DNA of 64,000 bases from Halichondria panicea (taxonomy: Eukaryota; Porifera; Demospongiae; Suberitida; Halichondriidae), in the NCBI RefSeq assembly GCF_963675165.1, contig NC_087390.1, positions 4,039,301 through 4,103,300 on the forward strand. Reading direction: 5' to 3'. The stretch's first letter is position 1, and each line of letters starts with the position of its first letter. Both the position numbers and the translations under genes were made by a program. This document shows positions 46,548 to 56,878 of the stretch, one piece after another. The notes under the pieces were generated by a model that saw only the letters and a list, made by a program, of their open reading frames with translations, made no database searches and was not told the DNA's origin.

Positions 46548-46767
46548 GCTTTACTGACAAGGAGTATAAGCTGCCCCAGCGATCAAAAAACAAGGACAAC
46601 GGAATATGGGTTTTCTCTCGTGATGTTTTCCTGTCGATGACAGGAGAACAGCTGCCTTGTGATCTAAACGAAATGGTGTGGATTGGCCACATACATTCAG
46701 GTCCGGGAGTGGCAAACGAAGTGCAGTTCGTATTTCATTGCCATTTAGCACAGATCCCCTCTGTTTA
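46548..46767 (+). CDS. Unrecognised exon-like coding block
   Basis: The plus-strand frame reads RFTDKEYKLPQRSKNKDNGI, WVFSRDVFLSMTGEQLPCDL, NEMVWIGHIHSGPGVANEVQ, FVFHCHLAQIPSV and stops at about 46767. The residue mix (charged start, hydrophobic core, His-rich end) is typical of a real domain, and the opposite-strand frame at 46551-46778 is its shadow. It lies about 200 bp before further plus-strand coding-like blocks. Family not recognised; it could be part of a host gene extending to about 48130. Confidence 0.4.
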
Positions 46768-46839
46768 GTGCTGCACACCGTTAGGGATTACTTTGCACGC
46801 ACACAACTCACCATCTCCTCGACTCTCCTCGACTCTCAC

Positions 46840-48130
46840 CAAACCTTTTGAAGAAGTTCAAATCCTGTTCGGTGTCCCTTGCTTTTGGTGAATCTTCTAC
46901 AGGAAACGTTTGGGTGGGTGTGGTCGTTTGGACAGAATATATTTAGCAAAGTGTCTCTTTGTGTTCCACATCTTGCACACCAAAAAGGTGACATCGATAG
47001 GCCCAGAAACCGACTGCTAATTTCACACCCTCATACCAGCAGAGGTAGGGAGTTAATTGGTCATGTATAATTACCGTATATCTTCTAATTTATCGGACAC
47101 TTCTTTTGGGCAATTTTCGTTGTTCTAATACAACGGACACTCCAGTACTTTAATATTACATTTGTTCTAAATATCTCTAAATATCCAGACAATACCTTGA
47201 AAAGTTGAGTTACCATTCATAGACGGTAAGTAAGACTTGGAGTGCTGCAGTTAGCAACTATTCAGTCGTACCTTGTTCTATTAAACTTAGCTAGCTCGCA
47301 TGCAGCTGCTTGCTTGTTTCGGACACTTCGCATGCTCTATAAAATCTGTTCCAATTATACCCAGACAATTTCCAAAATAATTATTTTTTGCTGTCCGTTG
47401 CTGTCCGATGATATACGGTTATAGGTATGTGCCTGATAGGCCCAATGGACACCAGAAACCGACTGCTAATTTCACACACTCATACCAGCAGAGGTAGGGA
47501 GTTAATTGGTCATGTATAATTATAGGTATGTGCCTAATGATAGAGTTCAGAGTTCAGTCGACCTGCTGAGAAAATGGAAATTGTGAAAGTGCAAGAATGG
47601 GCTATTGTGTGTCACTTGGGGAGAAGTTCTTTCTGTCTGGTGTAGATGAGATCATACTACCCGAGTTTAGTCAGGCAGTTGGAGACACTGTGACTTGAGG
47701 GACTTGAGGTACGTATGACGTACGTAATTGAAGTCATTTATCATTTTTTCACAGAGAAGCAGCTTTAGAGGCAGAGTTGAAGCAGCATTTCATCTTGCAA
47801 CACAACAGTTCATCCTACAGGACAGTTCATCTGAAAATTTGAATACTGGTTCTGTCACAGACATTCACATTCGGACTGGAACTACCTTTCCCCTGCCCAG
47901 GTGCAAAGTAACTCTAACCCAGATTGCTACATTCCTGCGAGTTGGGATTAAGTACAACAAGACTCCCACCTCAGTGCCAGGTGATGGATGAGTCACTAGC
48001 TGCTCTGCTCAAGGAATAGTATGTACCTTATTTGTATAGAATATTACACAAAACCAAATGCAGGTACCGACCAAGTTCTCCAAACTAAAGCCAACTAAGT
48101 GCACTATCGTTGTGGTCAGTGAGTTCACAC
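46840..48130 (+). CDS. Unrecognised spliced gene pieces
   Basis: Coding-like blocks on plus: MGYCVSLGEKFFLSGVDEII, LPEFSQAVGDTVT (about 47597-47700, next to a 9-bp duplication GACTTGAGG at 47692-47709 before GTACGT). After a TTTT-rich acceptor ending CACAG comes EAALEAELKQHFILQHNSSS, YRTVHLKI (about 47757-47845). Then MDESLAALLKE (about 47985) and PTKFSKLKPTKCTIVVVSEF, TQLQA (about 48070-48145). Junction phases were not resolved and an interior stop remains. Best read as exons of one unnamed host-like gene, perhaps continuing from 46548. Confidence 0.3.
46997..47521. repeat. Direct 70-bp repeats flanking a MITE
   Basis: AGAAACCGACTGCTAATTTC, CTCATACCAGCAGAGGTAGG, GAGTTAATTGGTCATGTATA occurs at 46997-47068 and again at 47452-47521. 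Between them lies the element at 47073-47419. The sequence after the second copy resumes with TTATAGGTATGTGCCT, which also precedes it, so a segment was duplicated around the insertion. Confidence 0.75.
47073..47419. mobile_element. 347-bp MITE-like element
   Basis: Inverted ends ACCGTATATC at 47073 and GATATACGGT ending 47419, with internal TCGGACAC / TGTCCGATG complementarity near the ends. T-rich and non-coding. Likely a diverged relative of the ACCGTATAG-type MITEs at 33334 and 49943. Confidence 0.55.
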
Positions 48131-48184
48131 AGCTGCAAGCTCGTACACATTCATCATGCATGCATGCATGCTAAAATTACAGTA

Positions 48185-48475
48185 TCTGGTACTCCCTCCA
48201 ATGAAGAAGAAGGACCAGGGGAAGAAGTCCCCCGGGAACAAGTCAGACGACCCTCCCACTGATCAAGGAAGAACCCCCCCCCCGTTGATCACGGGAAGAA
48301 GTCCCAGGTCAGACGATCCTCCCACGAAGAAGTCGGCCCCGCTGATCAGGGCCCCAACGGATCACGAGAAGAGACGCCCTCACCAGCCACCCACCAATCA
48401 ACGGAAGACGATCAACGGAAGACGACCACCGATCACGACGAGATGAAGTCAGACGACCCAGGGAAGGGAAGGGAT
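48185..48475 (+). repeat. Low-complexity Lys/Pro/Asp coding-like repeat
   Basis: GAAGAAGTCCC, GTCAGACGATCCTCC and GATCACGG motifs recur. The plus frame reads KKKDQGKKSPGNKSDDPPTD and similar until about 48446. It resembles in style the RDDPQPPK repeat of the Ginger-like gene, but no domain is attached, so I leave it as a repeat. Confidence 0.5.
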
Positions 48476-48889
48476 AACTAAAGCCTTTTACTTTTCTATG
48501 CGGGACAGAAAATTGAAAGGCTTGAGGATAATCTTTGCCAAAGAAAACAAGAAGAATCTAATATAGAAGAATCTAATATTGCAACAATCAACAATCAATC
48601 GTGCATGATCTATATACATGCACTATATACATGCACCTGACTTCTGTTTATGATTATGTATATTGCTCTTTGTCACGAGTGTCGTTACTTATTGCATTTA
48701 ATATTGCTATACTTATATCCCGTTGCTACGTTGTTGCCAAGTGCACTGCATATTGCACTGACCACAAAGTCATAATGCTCTAACCACAAAACGCCCCTCT
48801 GGCATTAGACAGACAATTAAATTTAAATTAAATTAATACGCAATGAGAAATAACAAGTATCAAAGTATGTCCAGCCATGCATGAATGAA
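48476..48889. other. Intergenic, no gene seen
   Basis: AT-rich. Exact duplications AGAAGAATCTAATAT (about 48545-48576) and TATATACATGCAC (about 48609-48634). Confidence 0.45.
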
Positions 48890-49687
48890 TGTTCAGCACT
48901 TGCAACCATGCAATTGTCCAAGATTGAAGATTCTGTGTTCAGCACTAGAAGTGGCATGAGCTGTTTTGCAGAAGCTTTCTTGGCTTGGTTATGAGGCCGG
49001 GCGTAGACCAGCAGCTATGTGGGCATTACTTGATATTAGGTAGGAACTACTGTGGTAAACCACTCTATAGTAAACATCACTTCTAGATGGGTTGTAGAAC
49101 ATTCTAGAACATTAATTTTTAGATAATGTGTTTTGTTAGTAGAACATTCTAGAAACAGGTTTTAGTATTTAAGTATTGATTTGTTAAGATCATCGAATTG
49201 ACTGTGTGAAACTGAATCAACGTTATCTCAAATACTCTAAACCCTGATCCCTCACATTTGGTGGCAGCGGTGGGATCTAAAGTGTGACAGATTTTCCACT
49301 GACCTACAGTTCATGACTACTAGATCAGGCAAGTAGCAACGAGGGGACAGACCTTACATCTAGAGGACCGCAGAAAGAGAGATGAGGAGATAGCACAAGA
49401 GAGACAGAGACGAGAAGACGAACTAGCTGCCGAGAGAGAGCAGAGAGAGGAACAAAGGCGACAACGAGAAGAAGAACTAGCTGGAACAAAGACGTGCCGA
49501 GAGTGAGCTGAGAGAGGAACAAAGGCGACAACGAGAGGAGGAACTCGCTAGAGACAGACAAATGCGGGAGGAGCAGTTTGCAGAGGAGCGCCGTCGGCAA
49601 TACCTCACTGAAGTTGAGGTGTCTGTAGATGATATCGAGGCCTTTCTCGAACGTAGCATGGGAGCAAAGTAGCATGGGAGCAAAACT
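48890..49687 (+). mobile_element. 5' fragment of a Gypsy-like LTR retrotransposon
   Basis: The sequence up to CCCTCACA at 49256 behaves like a 5' LTR end; its start is not fixed. It is followed by TT and a primer-binding site (separate entry). The next block starts a gag-like frame: a charged coiled coil LEDRRKRDEEIAQERQRRED, ELAAEREQREEQRRQREEEL (about 49360-49480), then after shifts a second similar heptad block and VSVDDIEAFLERSMGAK (about 49618-49668). An exact 16-bp duplication (GTAGCATGGGAGCAAA) at 49654-49685 ends it. No pol or 3' LTR follows, and a hairpin element begins within about 30 bp. Confidence 0.65.
49259..49276 (+). promoter_or_regulatory. Primer-binding site, tRNA-Leu type
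   Basis: TGGTGGCAGCGGTGGGAT is the exact complement of the 3' end of animal tRNA-Leu (ATCCCACCGCTGCCA plus CCA). It lies 2 bp after the presumed LTR end CA, the normal site for minus-strand primer annealing. Confidence 0.8.
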
Positions 49688-49689
49688 AC

Positions 49690-49840
49690 ACTGATAAAAT
49701 TAAGGTGCTATGACAGCACCTTTAGGGGTGCTCCCACTAATGTTTAGAAATAGCACCTTCAATTAACAATTAATAACAGCACTAACAGCACCCCAAAGGT
49801 GCTGTATGGAAACACCCCAGGAGTGCTGATTAATGTGTGT
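49690..49840. mobile_element. Hairpin element
   Basis: CAGCACCTTTAGGGGTGCT near 49715 is complementary to AGCACCCCAAAGGTGCTG near 49785. Further AAGGTGCT / AGCACCTT and GGAGTGCT motifs make a strongly foldable 150-bp segment. No flanking duplication identified. Confidence 0.5.
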
Positions 49841-49942
49841 ACCCTGTACCCTCTATCCTGCATGACATGCATTCCATTCATAAAAAAATTAATTTTTATT
49901 TGTCAGCAATGCAATTTGTTTAATTCAACAGTGACGTGTACC

Positions 49943-50035
49943 GTATAGCGGGTATATTTCGAGGGTATAAATTTTCGCTGATGGACCATTACAAAGGATT
50001 TTCGATTTTATTTTCGTGGTCTGAGTTCCAGCCTT
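49943..50035. mobile_element. One end of the CCGTATAG MITE family
   Basis: CCGTATAGCGGGTATATTTC, GAGGG, AAATTTTCGCTGATGGA and TTTTCGTGG parallel the left half of the element at 33334-33560. The partner end is absent. Two local duplications follow (GAGTTCCAGCCTTTT near 50024, CATGCAGCTGTACCTC near 50056). Confidence 0.6.
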
Positions 50036-50099
50036 TTGAGTTCCAGCCTTTTGGCGCATGCAGCTGTACCTCACATGCAGCTGTACCTCCACACCCTTA

Positions 50100-50291
50100 G
50101 TTTCATGCCTAACATATTTTCAATGTACACATAATTATTGTAGCAGCCATCTTGGAGTGATGATGTCATATGATGTAACAGGTGGTGGTCCAATGGAAGC
50201 GCCAAGAGTTGAACTTTCAGTACCTGCACTCGAATTGTCATTTAGTATTCACAAAAACGTAAAAGTTCTACTCTCTTTGGTTGTTGCACTG
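50100..50291. mobile_element. Solo end of the long foldback family
   Basis: CCTAACATATTTTC, GCAGCCATCTTGGAGTGATG, TGTAACAGGTGGTGGTCCAA, TGGAAGCGCCAAGAGTTGAA and TTGGTTGTTGCACTG ending at 50291 next to TA match the right arm of the foldback at 57496-58661. Only one arm is present. Confidence 0.75.
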
Positions 50292-50389
50292 TATTCCTTG
50301 CAAACCATACCATGTTGATTGTTAAAACACCAGGAATTCCATTGAACAAGCTATAAGTGCACTGTCTTCACTAAAAATGTAAGTAGTCA

Positions 50390-52506
50390 TTTAATTTTTA
50401 CATAGAGGAAGTGAAATTTCACATATAGAGTGGAATAAGATAGGCAAAAAGGAACATGTGAACAAATTATAGAAAAAAGTTTACTGAGGACAAAAGAGCG
50501 TCTATTTATTCTCTCTAATTTTTCGATGAGATTTGACTGCTGTCTTGTACTTCTTTTCTTTAAGCGTTGATCAAGTTCTTTTCCCGGAATCAAAATGAAT
50601 GTTTCGTCGAAGGGAGCCGAGCTCACAAGTTGCAGTGAGCTCTCGTGTATTTTTTCATTTGGGCCCACACTCGGGGTTGAGGAATTTGGAAGGAATGTAG
50701 GTGTGGAAGGAATGTAGGTGCCTTTTTTGATTAGATACTTTTCGATTCAGATTTTTCGAACCTAAAATCCACATGTTGTGAAAGCGTCTCTCGCATCCAG
50801 TCACCATTCTTTCCTTCTGTCGAAATTCCCCGCTCCTCAAGAACTCTCTTCATTCCTTTGGCTACCTCCTTTGAGGAAATACATTTTTTGGGCTTGCCAT
50901 TGTAAATAATAGTATCTCAAAGTACTCCACCGGGTTTTACGTTCATGCGATCGCATTGTGGCAACTACTGTTGTCAAACACCCAGAAAATTCGCTCTGCA
51001 AGTTCAGCAGCTCTTCTTATTTGAGACATAAAACGTGAGTATCCCTCTTTATTTTCGCCGTACTCGAGAAATTCTCTAGCGTAATTAAGGCTTTATGATT
51101 GGATTGGACTTTTTTGCTTCTTATTCATACTCCGTTTCGGATAAGGCCAAAAAACAAAAAACCGTTGTTTTCGTGGATAAACAGACACCATTATTCCATC
51201 ATGATTTTCTTGCCTTTTACACCCCACTTGAGGTTTTGATCATCATTTGAATCAGAGATACAAAAGAAAGGGGATTGGAAACGACCGCCCACGCCCTATG
51301 TAAAAGGACTGACATCCGGTGAAGCACTCCGTGTAATTATTGCGCTCGCAAATAATTACATGGAAAAGTTTTGTATCCCTGGTTTCTAGCTCTCCTATCC
51401 ACTAGAGATCACTCAGGGCCTGGGAGATACTTGAGAGAAGTAAGCTTATACCACTGACAAGCTCTAAGTCCGTTGTCTTTACTCTGTTTCCAATTTTTTT
51501 GAGTTTAGCTTGAATTACTCTATGTCAACTTTTCTCTGTCCCTCCTGTGAAGTCAAAACAGCAAAGGACATTGCTTGACTTGGTTATTATGTATCTAAGT
51601 GCTACATAGAATGGCTTCATGCTATAAATAAGCTGTACTGTTCATAAACGTTTGCAGTATAGTCCTTCAAACTGCTTTAGTATACTTTTAGACACACCAC
51701 GGGCCTGTCCCTCCTACGACTTCATAGTAAAGGCTATTTCTTCTTGCATAGCATTTATTTGTCTAGTAATAGTGGCTGCATGGCTTAGTCGACTTTTTAA
51801 AGCTAAATTCTCTTTACTTTTTAGAAAAATCAACATTAAAAATGATCGATTTCACTGTTTCTATGTACAGCACATTGTAGAGCAGTCAAGACTGGTAATG
51901 AGCATGCTGACTATAAATATAATCCTTTGTAGTTTTAGCCACGCCCTATAACGCGGAATGCTTCACGCAAAAATTTCGTAAAAATTTCGTTTCAAATCCC
52001 CTTCCAATCCCCTTTCTTTTGTATCTCTGTTTGAATGGAAAATGCTCTCATCATGAAACAAAAACACTGTTTTCTCTCGTTTCTCGGCAGTCGGTGGTTC
52101 AATGTCTGTTGGTATAGCTGCTCGAGACTCATCAGTTGAGCATTCAGAAGGTTCACAAATCCGCTTCAACAACATCAGCACGCAGCACGCTCATGTCCGT
52201 CAATGAAAACACCCTTACGGTACCTCAAATACCATAGCACAGAGCCACCTCCGACAAGTAGACACCTCCGACAAGTAGACACAGAAACTTTCCTGGGAAA
52301 TCCAGGCTCAAGCGTAGGAGTAGCGTTGTATTGGTAGTCATGTTCGGCTTTCCTTTAACGGAAGAATTGTTTTGTACATACCTTTTCGCTAGTTTCGAAA
52401 GTTCTTCATTCTTCTCCTTCTCGAACAAATCGATGGATTTTGGCAGCTTCCCTTTGTTCTTGATCAATCCAGTTCTCCATCTCCGCACAGCCTCAAAGAA
52501 CAGCAA
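50390..52506 (-). pseudogene. DDE_3 transposase copy 2, interrupted by a nested element
   Basis: Same family as 3390-5033. On the minus strand: AVRRWRTGLIKNKGKLPKSI, KRYVQNNSSVKGKPNMTTNT (about 52375), KVSVSTCRRWL (52285), FIDGHER, EPSECSTDESRAAIPTDIEP and the first catalytic block FHDESIFHSN (about 52055-52030). Here the 777-bp element interrupts. The gene resumes with NDDQNLKWGVKGKKIM (51245), EGYSRFMSQIRRAAELAERI, the second block FWVFDNSSCHNA, MNVKPGG and RNEESS-like sequence to 50740. The third block (PIERVW) is not seen. A perfect 17-bp duplication at 52246-52279 breaks the frame; one copy removed reads KVSVSTCRRWLCAM. Another 16-bp duplication lies near 50684-50715. Confidence 0.75.
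51253..52029. mobile_element. 777-bp TIR element nested in the DDE_3 pseudogene
   Basis: Perfect 26-bp inverted ends beginning CAGAGATACAAAAGAAAGGG. It is flanked by TTTGAAT on both sides (51246-51252, 52030-52036), and deletion of element plus one TTTGAAT rejoins the host transposase exactly in frame (HSN to DDQN). The inner sequence has a plus frame at 51652-51951, hydrophobic and unrecognised, perhaps chance. A 7-bp duplication does not match Tc1/mariner (TA) or piggyBac (TTAA). A worn single end is at 6298-6366 and a similar sequence is near 44740. Confidence 0.88.
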
Positions 52507-52559
52507 ATGAAATCCGATGGAGAATGGTATATCAGTATTTTGGACTACAGCTAAGTTTT

Positions 52560-53415
52560 GAATGTTGATACCACCACAGTATTTAGACTAATCAAACGAT
52601 TTGAGGCAAGTGGTGATGTTACCTCATCCAAATGGACATGATCACCATCTGAAGTGCATAAGAGAGTTTTTGATTTTAGAGTTAGTGGCTGAACACCCTG
52701 GAATATACTTGAGAGACGAGGTATTCAAGACAACTGGTACTGACATTTCCATCAGCTCCATCTGTTCTTTTTTGCATAAGAATAGGTTCACACGTCGCAA
52801 ACTAACAAGAATAGCTGGCCAACGCTCGGACTTTTCCAGGAGTGTTTACATGATGGATCTTTGTATTTTTCCCCCTGAAATGCTGGTGTTCATTGACGAA
52901 AGTGGTTTCGATTGTCGAGATACCTTGCGCAAGTATGGTTATAGCTTAAGAGGTCAACCGTGCCAAGCTGTTAGTCATCTACATAGAGGAAAGCTGCAAT
53001 GTGCACAGACGGTGTTATTGGCACTCTAATCTTTGAGGGAGGGGAGGAGTTAATGCTGAATGTTTCCAAACCTTTTTAGAAGTGGAACTAAGCAGTAAAC
53101 TTCTTCCTTTTGATGGAGTAAATCCACGAAGTGTGCTTGTAATGGACAATGCTTCAAATGGACAATGCTACAATACACCATGCAGATTGGGATGAAGTTG
53201 TCAAAGGACTAGAACAACTAGGTGTACTTGTGTACTTTTTACCTCCCTATAGTCCGGATTTAAACCCAATAGAAGAACTATTCTCAAAGGTTAAATACGT
53301 TATGAAGGCCAATGAGAACATTTTAAGTGGATATGATTTAGAGACAAATATTTGTGCGGCTTCACTGCAGTAACTTCAGAAGATTGTGTCAACTGGATTA
53401 TCAATCCAGGATATT
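52560..53415 (+). pseudogene. Tc1-type (DDE_3) transposase, broken
   Basis: Plus-strand blocks: VDTTTVFRLIKRFEASGDVT (52567, helix-turn-helix), LELVAEHPGIYLRDEVFKTT, DISISSICSFLHKNRFTRRK (52740), MLVFIDESGFDCRD with the first catalytic Asp (52885), YGYSLRGQPC, AECFQTFLEVELSSKLLPFD (53060), VLVMDNATIHHAD with the second Asp (53136) and LPPYSPDLNPIEELFSKVKY with the Glu (53245). The 16-bp offset duplication AATGGACAATGCT at 53141/53157 breaks the frame; removing it gives MDNATIHH. It ends FTAVTSEDCVNWII near 53400. This is a clear relative of the copy at 43540-44330. Flanking inverted ends not identified. Confidence 0.85.
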
Positions 53416-54750
53416 GAATGTATAATTATTAACAAAATAATTATTATTATTATTTTACATCATGAACTGTTTAGGGTTTTGAGGGATTAAGTTCACGTAG
53501 CGATGACAAAATGCTTGCCTTCTGCTCACTGTATTCAGTATCATTCAAAACACCATCTTCATACAGACTGTGAAGTTGTGCGTAGATCCTCTAAATTTTT
53601 ACGTCTTAAATTCGCCTGGTGAGTAGGTCATGGACACCGGCACACTACTGGGTTTCTTAGGTGATCCCTTGAGTGCGCTAACAATAGCTTGTCAGCACCC
53701 ACCGCAACTAAGTCTTCTCGTGCAAACACCCACTGTTGGGTTGTACGATTTTCCATGTACCCCACCATGAAATTCAGTAGAATCTGGCACAAATCCTGGA
53801 AAGTCATCTTTTAATTTTAGTTTAAGACGGTTTCAAATCTGGAACTGACTTGATGCCATGTTAACAATATGAAATCACACTTTTCTTGGGGTTTATGAAT
53901 TTGACTTTGTACTTGTAGGATAGCCGGCCTAGCCTGCTCATCTATGAAAAAAATAACAGCTAATTTATAACCAGGCAGTATATATAGTACGGCGATATAG
54001 TACAGTACAAACTGTTAACTTACTGCTCATGGAGAAATTAGCTTCAGAGTTGTATAATTATGTTATTTAGCTAGTTTGGAATCTCTGCTTGGAATTGTCC
54101 ATGTGCTTGGTCACATGATGTTGTGCAACCTTGTTAAAACAACTGTGGTTACAACTGTGGTTACAGCAAAGTCTACTCAGAATATTGCAAGTTTTACTAA
54201 AATGACTGTATCTGTATCTGCTTTTCTACATGTATTGATGTATACTGAATCTTGCTCGATAATTATTCCTTTCCTTGCCAGCCTATATGCATGCATGCAT
54301 TCATCCGCATTAATATAGCTTGCGCACTTGTGCTCATTGCCGTTATAATAATCCACATTATGCATGTGCATGCATGCATGATTTTAGCTCGGAGTTTCAT
54401 AATTACACATGCACTACCTGCCTCCAACCGAGGGTGAACCACAGAACATCATCTGATATTGATCCATGGTCCATGGAGTCTATTAATGTTATTCATTTTT
54501 TCTTTCAAAGGTGCTGGTGCCTAAAGGTATAAAGGTAGGTAAACAATTATAATTATGAGGTATATATATAATTATAATTATGCATTGAAATGGCTTTAAC
54601 AATTATCAGCTATAAAGCTATATATTATAGCACATTGCATATTACATACACCAATTCATATATAGATGTCATCATCCCTCAAAACTGAGGTATTGAAAAT
54701 TAAGACCAATGAACCGGTCATAATGAAAGCAACATAATGAAAGCAACAAG
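53416..54750 (-). other. Mostly intergenic with one minus-strand coding-like block
   Basis: Around 53840-53650 the minus strand reads LKLKLKDDFPGFVPDSTEFH, GGVHGKSYNPTVGVCTRRLS, CGGC, then a stop. It looks like a former coding exon but matches no family I know. The rest (54000-54750) is AT-rich with CATGCATGCATG runs and duplications (ACAACTGTGGTTAC near 54146, CATAATGAAAGCAA near 54719). Confidence 0.35.
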
Positions 54751-54752
54751 TG

Positions 54753-54880
54753 ATTTAGCCTCGAATCCAGGCCCCTCATACTTCTGGGCCTGGTATAAGT
54801 TGCATACGCATGCGCAACCATTCCCAGAATTTCTGGGAATCAGGATATTTTAGTAAAATATCAGTAAAATTATTACATAA
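54753..54880. repeat. Dispersed repeat C, copy 2
   Basis: TTAGCCTCGAATCCAGGCCC, GGGCCTGGTATAAGT, GCATGCGCAACCA, CCCAGAATTTCTGGG, AGTAAAAT. Same order as 29155-29290. It lies about 90 bp before the RecQ-like start codon. Confidence 0.65.
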
Positions 54881-54968
54881 CAGTTCCGCACCACTTACAG
54901 TATTCTGAAACCACATTGTCCGTTTTATATTTATGTGCAAGCTCAGCTAGCTAGTGCCTGGTTTTGTG

Positions 54969-56020
54969 ATGGCTAGTAGTCAGTCAAGTTTCTCTGGTGC
55001 TGTGAAGCACGCCCTGGCGTGTATCGGCAACAAAGACCTTGTTCTTAAGCCAAAGCAAGTGGAAGTGTTGGAGGCAGTCTACAATGGCAGCGACACTTTC
55101 GTATGGTTCCCTACTGGATATGGCAAAAGCCTTTGCTATCAACTGCTGCCATTCATGTTCGACTTCAGGCGTGGCAGTACCGAAGCCCAAGACACACATC
55201 GGTGTTGTGTAATTGTAATATCACCTCTACTCGCTCTCATGGTGGACCAGGTCTCCTCCTTACGCAGTCGAGGTGTGTCTGCTGCCATATTGTCTGCTGC
55301 CATATTGTCTGGCAATGCTGGTGTAGACAAGCAATATCTTGCTAGTGAGGCTGACATCAAGTCTGGGTGTTTCAGGCTTCTGTACAGCTGTCCTGAAGCA
55401 GTCGTTGGTGCAGACAGGTGTCTGTTGGAACCTTCATTGTGTCACACAGTTGTGGCAGTGGCTGTAGACGAAGCGCATTGTGTTTACAAGTGGTAAGTAT
55501 AAAAATTCATTAAATCATAACATGTGTATGGCCACATTCATGAGATTCGTGCATTTGTCCCCTTTGGTGCACCCATTCTAGCTCTCACAGCCACCGTTAC
55601 TGACTCTGTTCGCCGAAGCATCATTCAATCTCTCAGCATGACTAGGGAGTGTCGTGTTGTTTCAGAGTCACCAAACAAACCGAACATCTTTTACTCTGTC
55701 AAGCGGCGATCGATTCTCGAGGATGATTTTGCTCAACTGGTTGAGAGTCTGAGAGAAGGCGGTGTGAGAGGAAGACGAGTACTTGTGTATTGCCGTTCCT
55801 TAGATATGTGTGCCGATCTTTATGCCCACTTCCACGAATGCTTGAATGAGTGAATGAGATGAGAGGAGCTACTATCCTCCTGGGTCACCTCAGCAACTAC
55901 AGGCTCTTCGGAATGTACCACTCCAAGACTCCTCAACACAATAAGGATGTCATACTGAAGACCCTTTGGAATATGGCTGGAGCGGAAGGTGTTGATCGTA
56001 TAGCTTGGTCCCCCTGCTAG
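54969..56020 (+). pseudogene. RecQ-like helicase, partial
   Basis: ATP-dependent 3'-5' DNA helicase of the RecQ type, first two-thirds only. Exon 1 starts MASSQSSFSGAVKHALACIG, has PKQVEVLEAV, Walker A WFPTGYGKSLCYQ (about 55108), VISPLLALMVDQVSSLRSRG (motif Ia), CPEAVVG and the DEAH box VAVDEAHCVYKW, ending at a GTAAGT donor (55495). The next block, YGHIHEIRAFVPFGAPILAL, TATV, begins about 40 bp later, lacking the usual RDFRP and a clear acceptor. Then NPPN-like SPNKPNIFYSVKR, VLVYCRSLDMCADLYAHF. A 15-bp duplication (55278-55307) inserts SAAIL. An 8-bp duplication (TGAATGAG, 55843-55858) adds a stop; without it the frame continues to RLFGMYHSKTPQHNKDVILK. Motifs V-VI are missing, so probably non-functional. 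Confidence 0.78.
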
Positions 56021-56878
56021 TTTTCGGTAAGGGTCAAGCTTAGTGACTTGACCCGTTTGCCAATGATTCCGTTCATTTTCCACCTAAGCCTTGCTTTGCA
56101 GAATGTAGGAGTTGCATGCAACAAAACCCAGAGCAGGGGCGTACCCTCGAAAAATGTTTAACCGAAAACCACACCCACTAATTATCGCTTAGAAGTGCAT
56201 GCTATTTACTTGCTCTTCTTCTCTTTTGCTCTTCTCTTTTCTAGTAGTCATACTGGAAATAAATACGTTCGCCAATAAAAACCATCACTTCTATTGTAGC
56301 TAGCCTCAGGTATAAGGCATATTTTGCTGACACGTGATTGTTATGTAATATTGCCCTACATGTCGAGTCAGCAAATATGTGTAACTACGTTGATGCTCAA
56401 TGCAGTGACTGAGCTCGTACCTCCTCTGAACATATTGGAGTGGTGCCCAACCCCACGCAGTTGGTTCGACTCCGCTCAACTAGCTGAAATTAATCTCACC
56501 TTTAATTATTCCTGTGGATGTACCTTTTTCTTGAGGGCATAGTGTTTACTTTTAGTTGTGTTAATTAACCAAATGTCATGAGCTGTTTCGATGACGCATG
56601 CCCCGCTGATCAAAGTGCGAACAAAGAAAGAACACCTTATGAGAGCAATTCCTAAACAGTATAAATCAACCAGGACTTTGTAAAGACCTTGGGAAAGACA
56701 CATAGACAAGGATGGGAAATCTGTGATACTTCTTAAGCTAATAGCTGAGTCCAAACCAAAGCACCTGCCTCCAAGAAATATCAGCGAAACCACCAATTCC
56801 ATTACGTATTGAAGCGGAATAACTGCAGGAATGGGACCATTACCCACTCTGGAAAGTTACCTGCAGACACCTATCAAA
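56021..56878 (+). other. Gap with one unrecognised plus-strand coding block
   Basis: At 56590-56810 the plus frame reads AVSMTHAPLIKVRTKKEHLM, RAIPKQYKSTRTL, stop, RPWERHIDKDGKSVILLKLI, AESKPKHLPPRNISETTNSI. It is basic and regular enough to be former coding sequence, with an interior stop. The long minus-strand frame 56506-56847 is its shadow. Family unknown. It abuts the Ginger-like terminus at 56879. Confidence 0.35.

Noticed and set aside
50387..50668. 93-codon minus-strand frame with basic residues
   Set aside because: Lies after the decayed part of DDE_3 copy 2 and does not align with the C-terminal blocks of copy 1.
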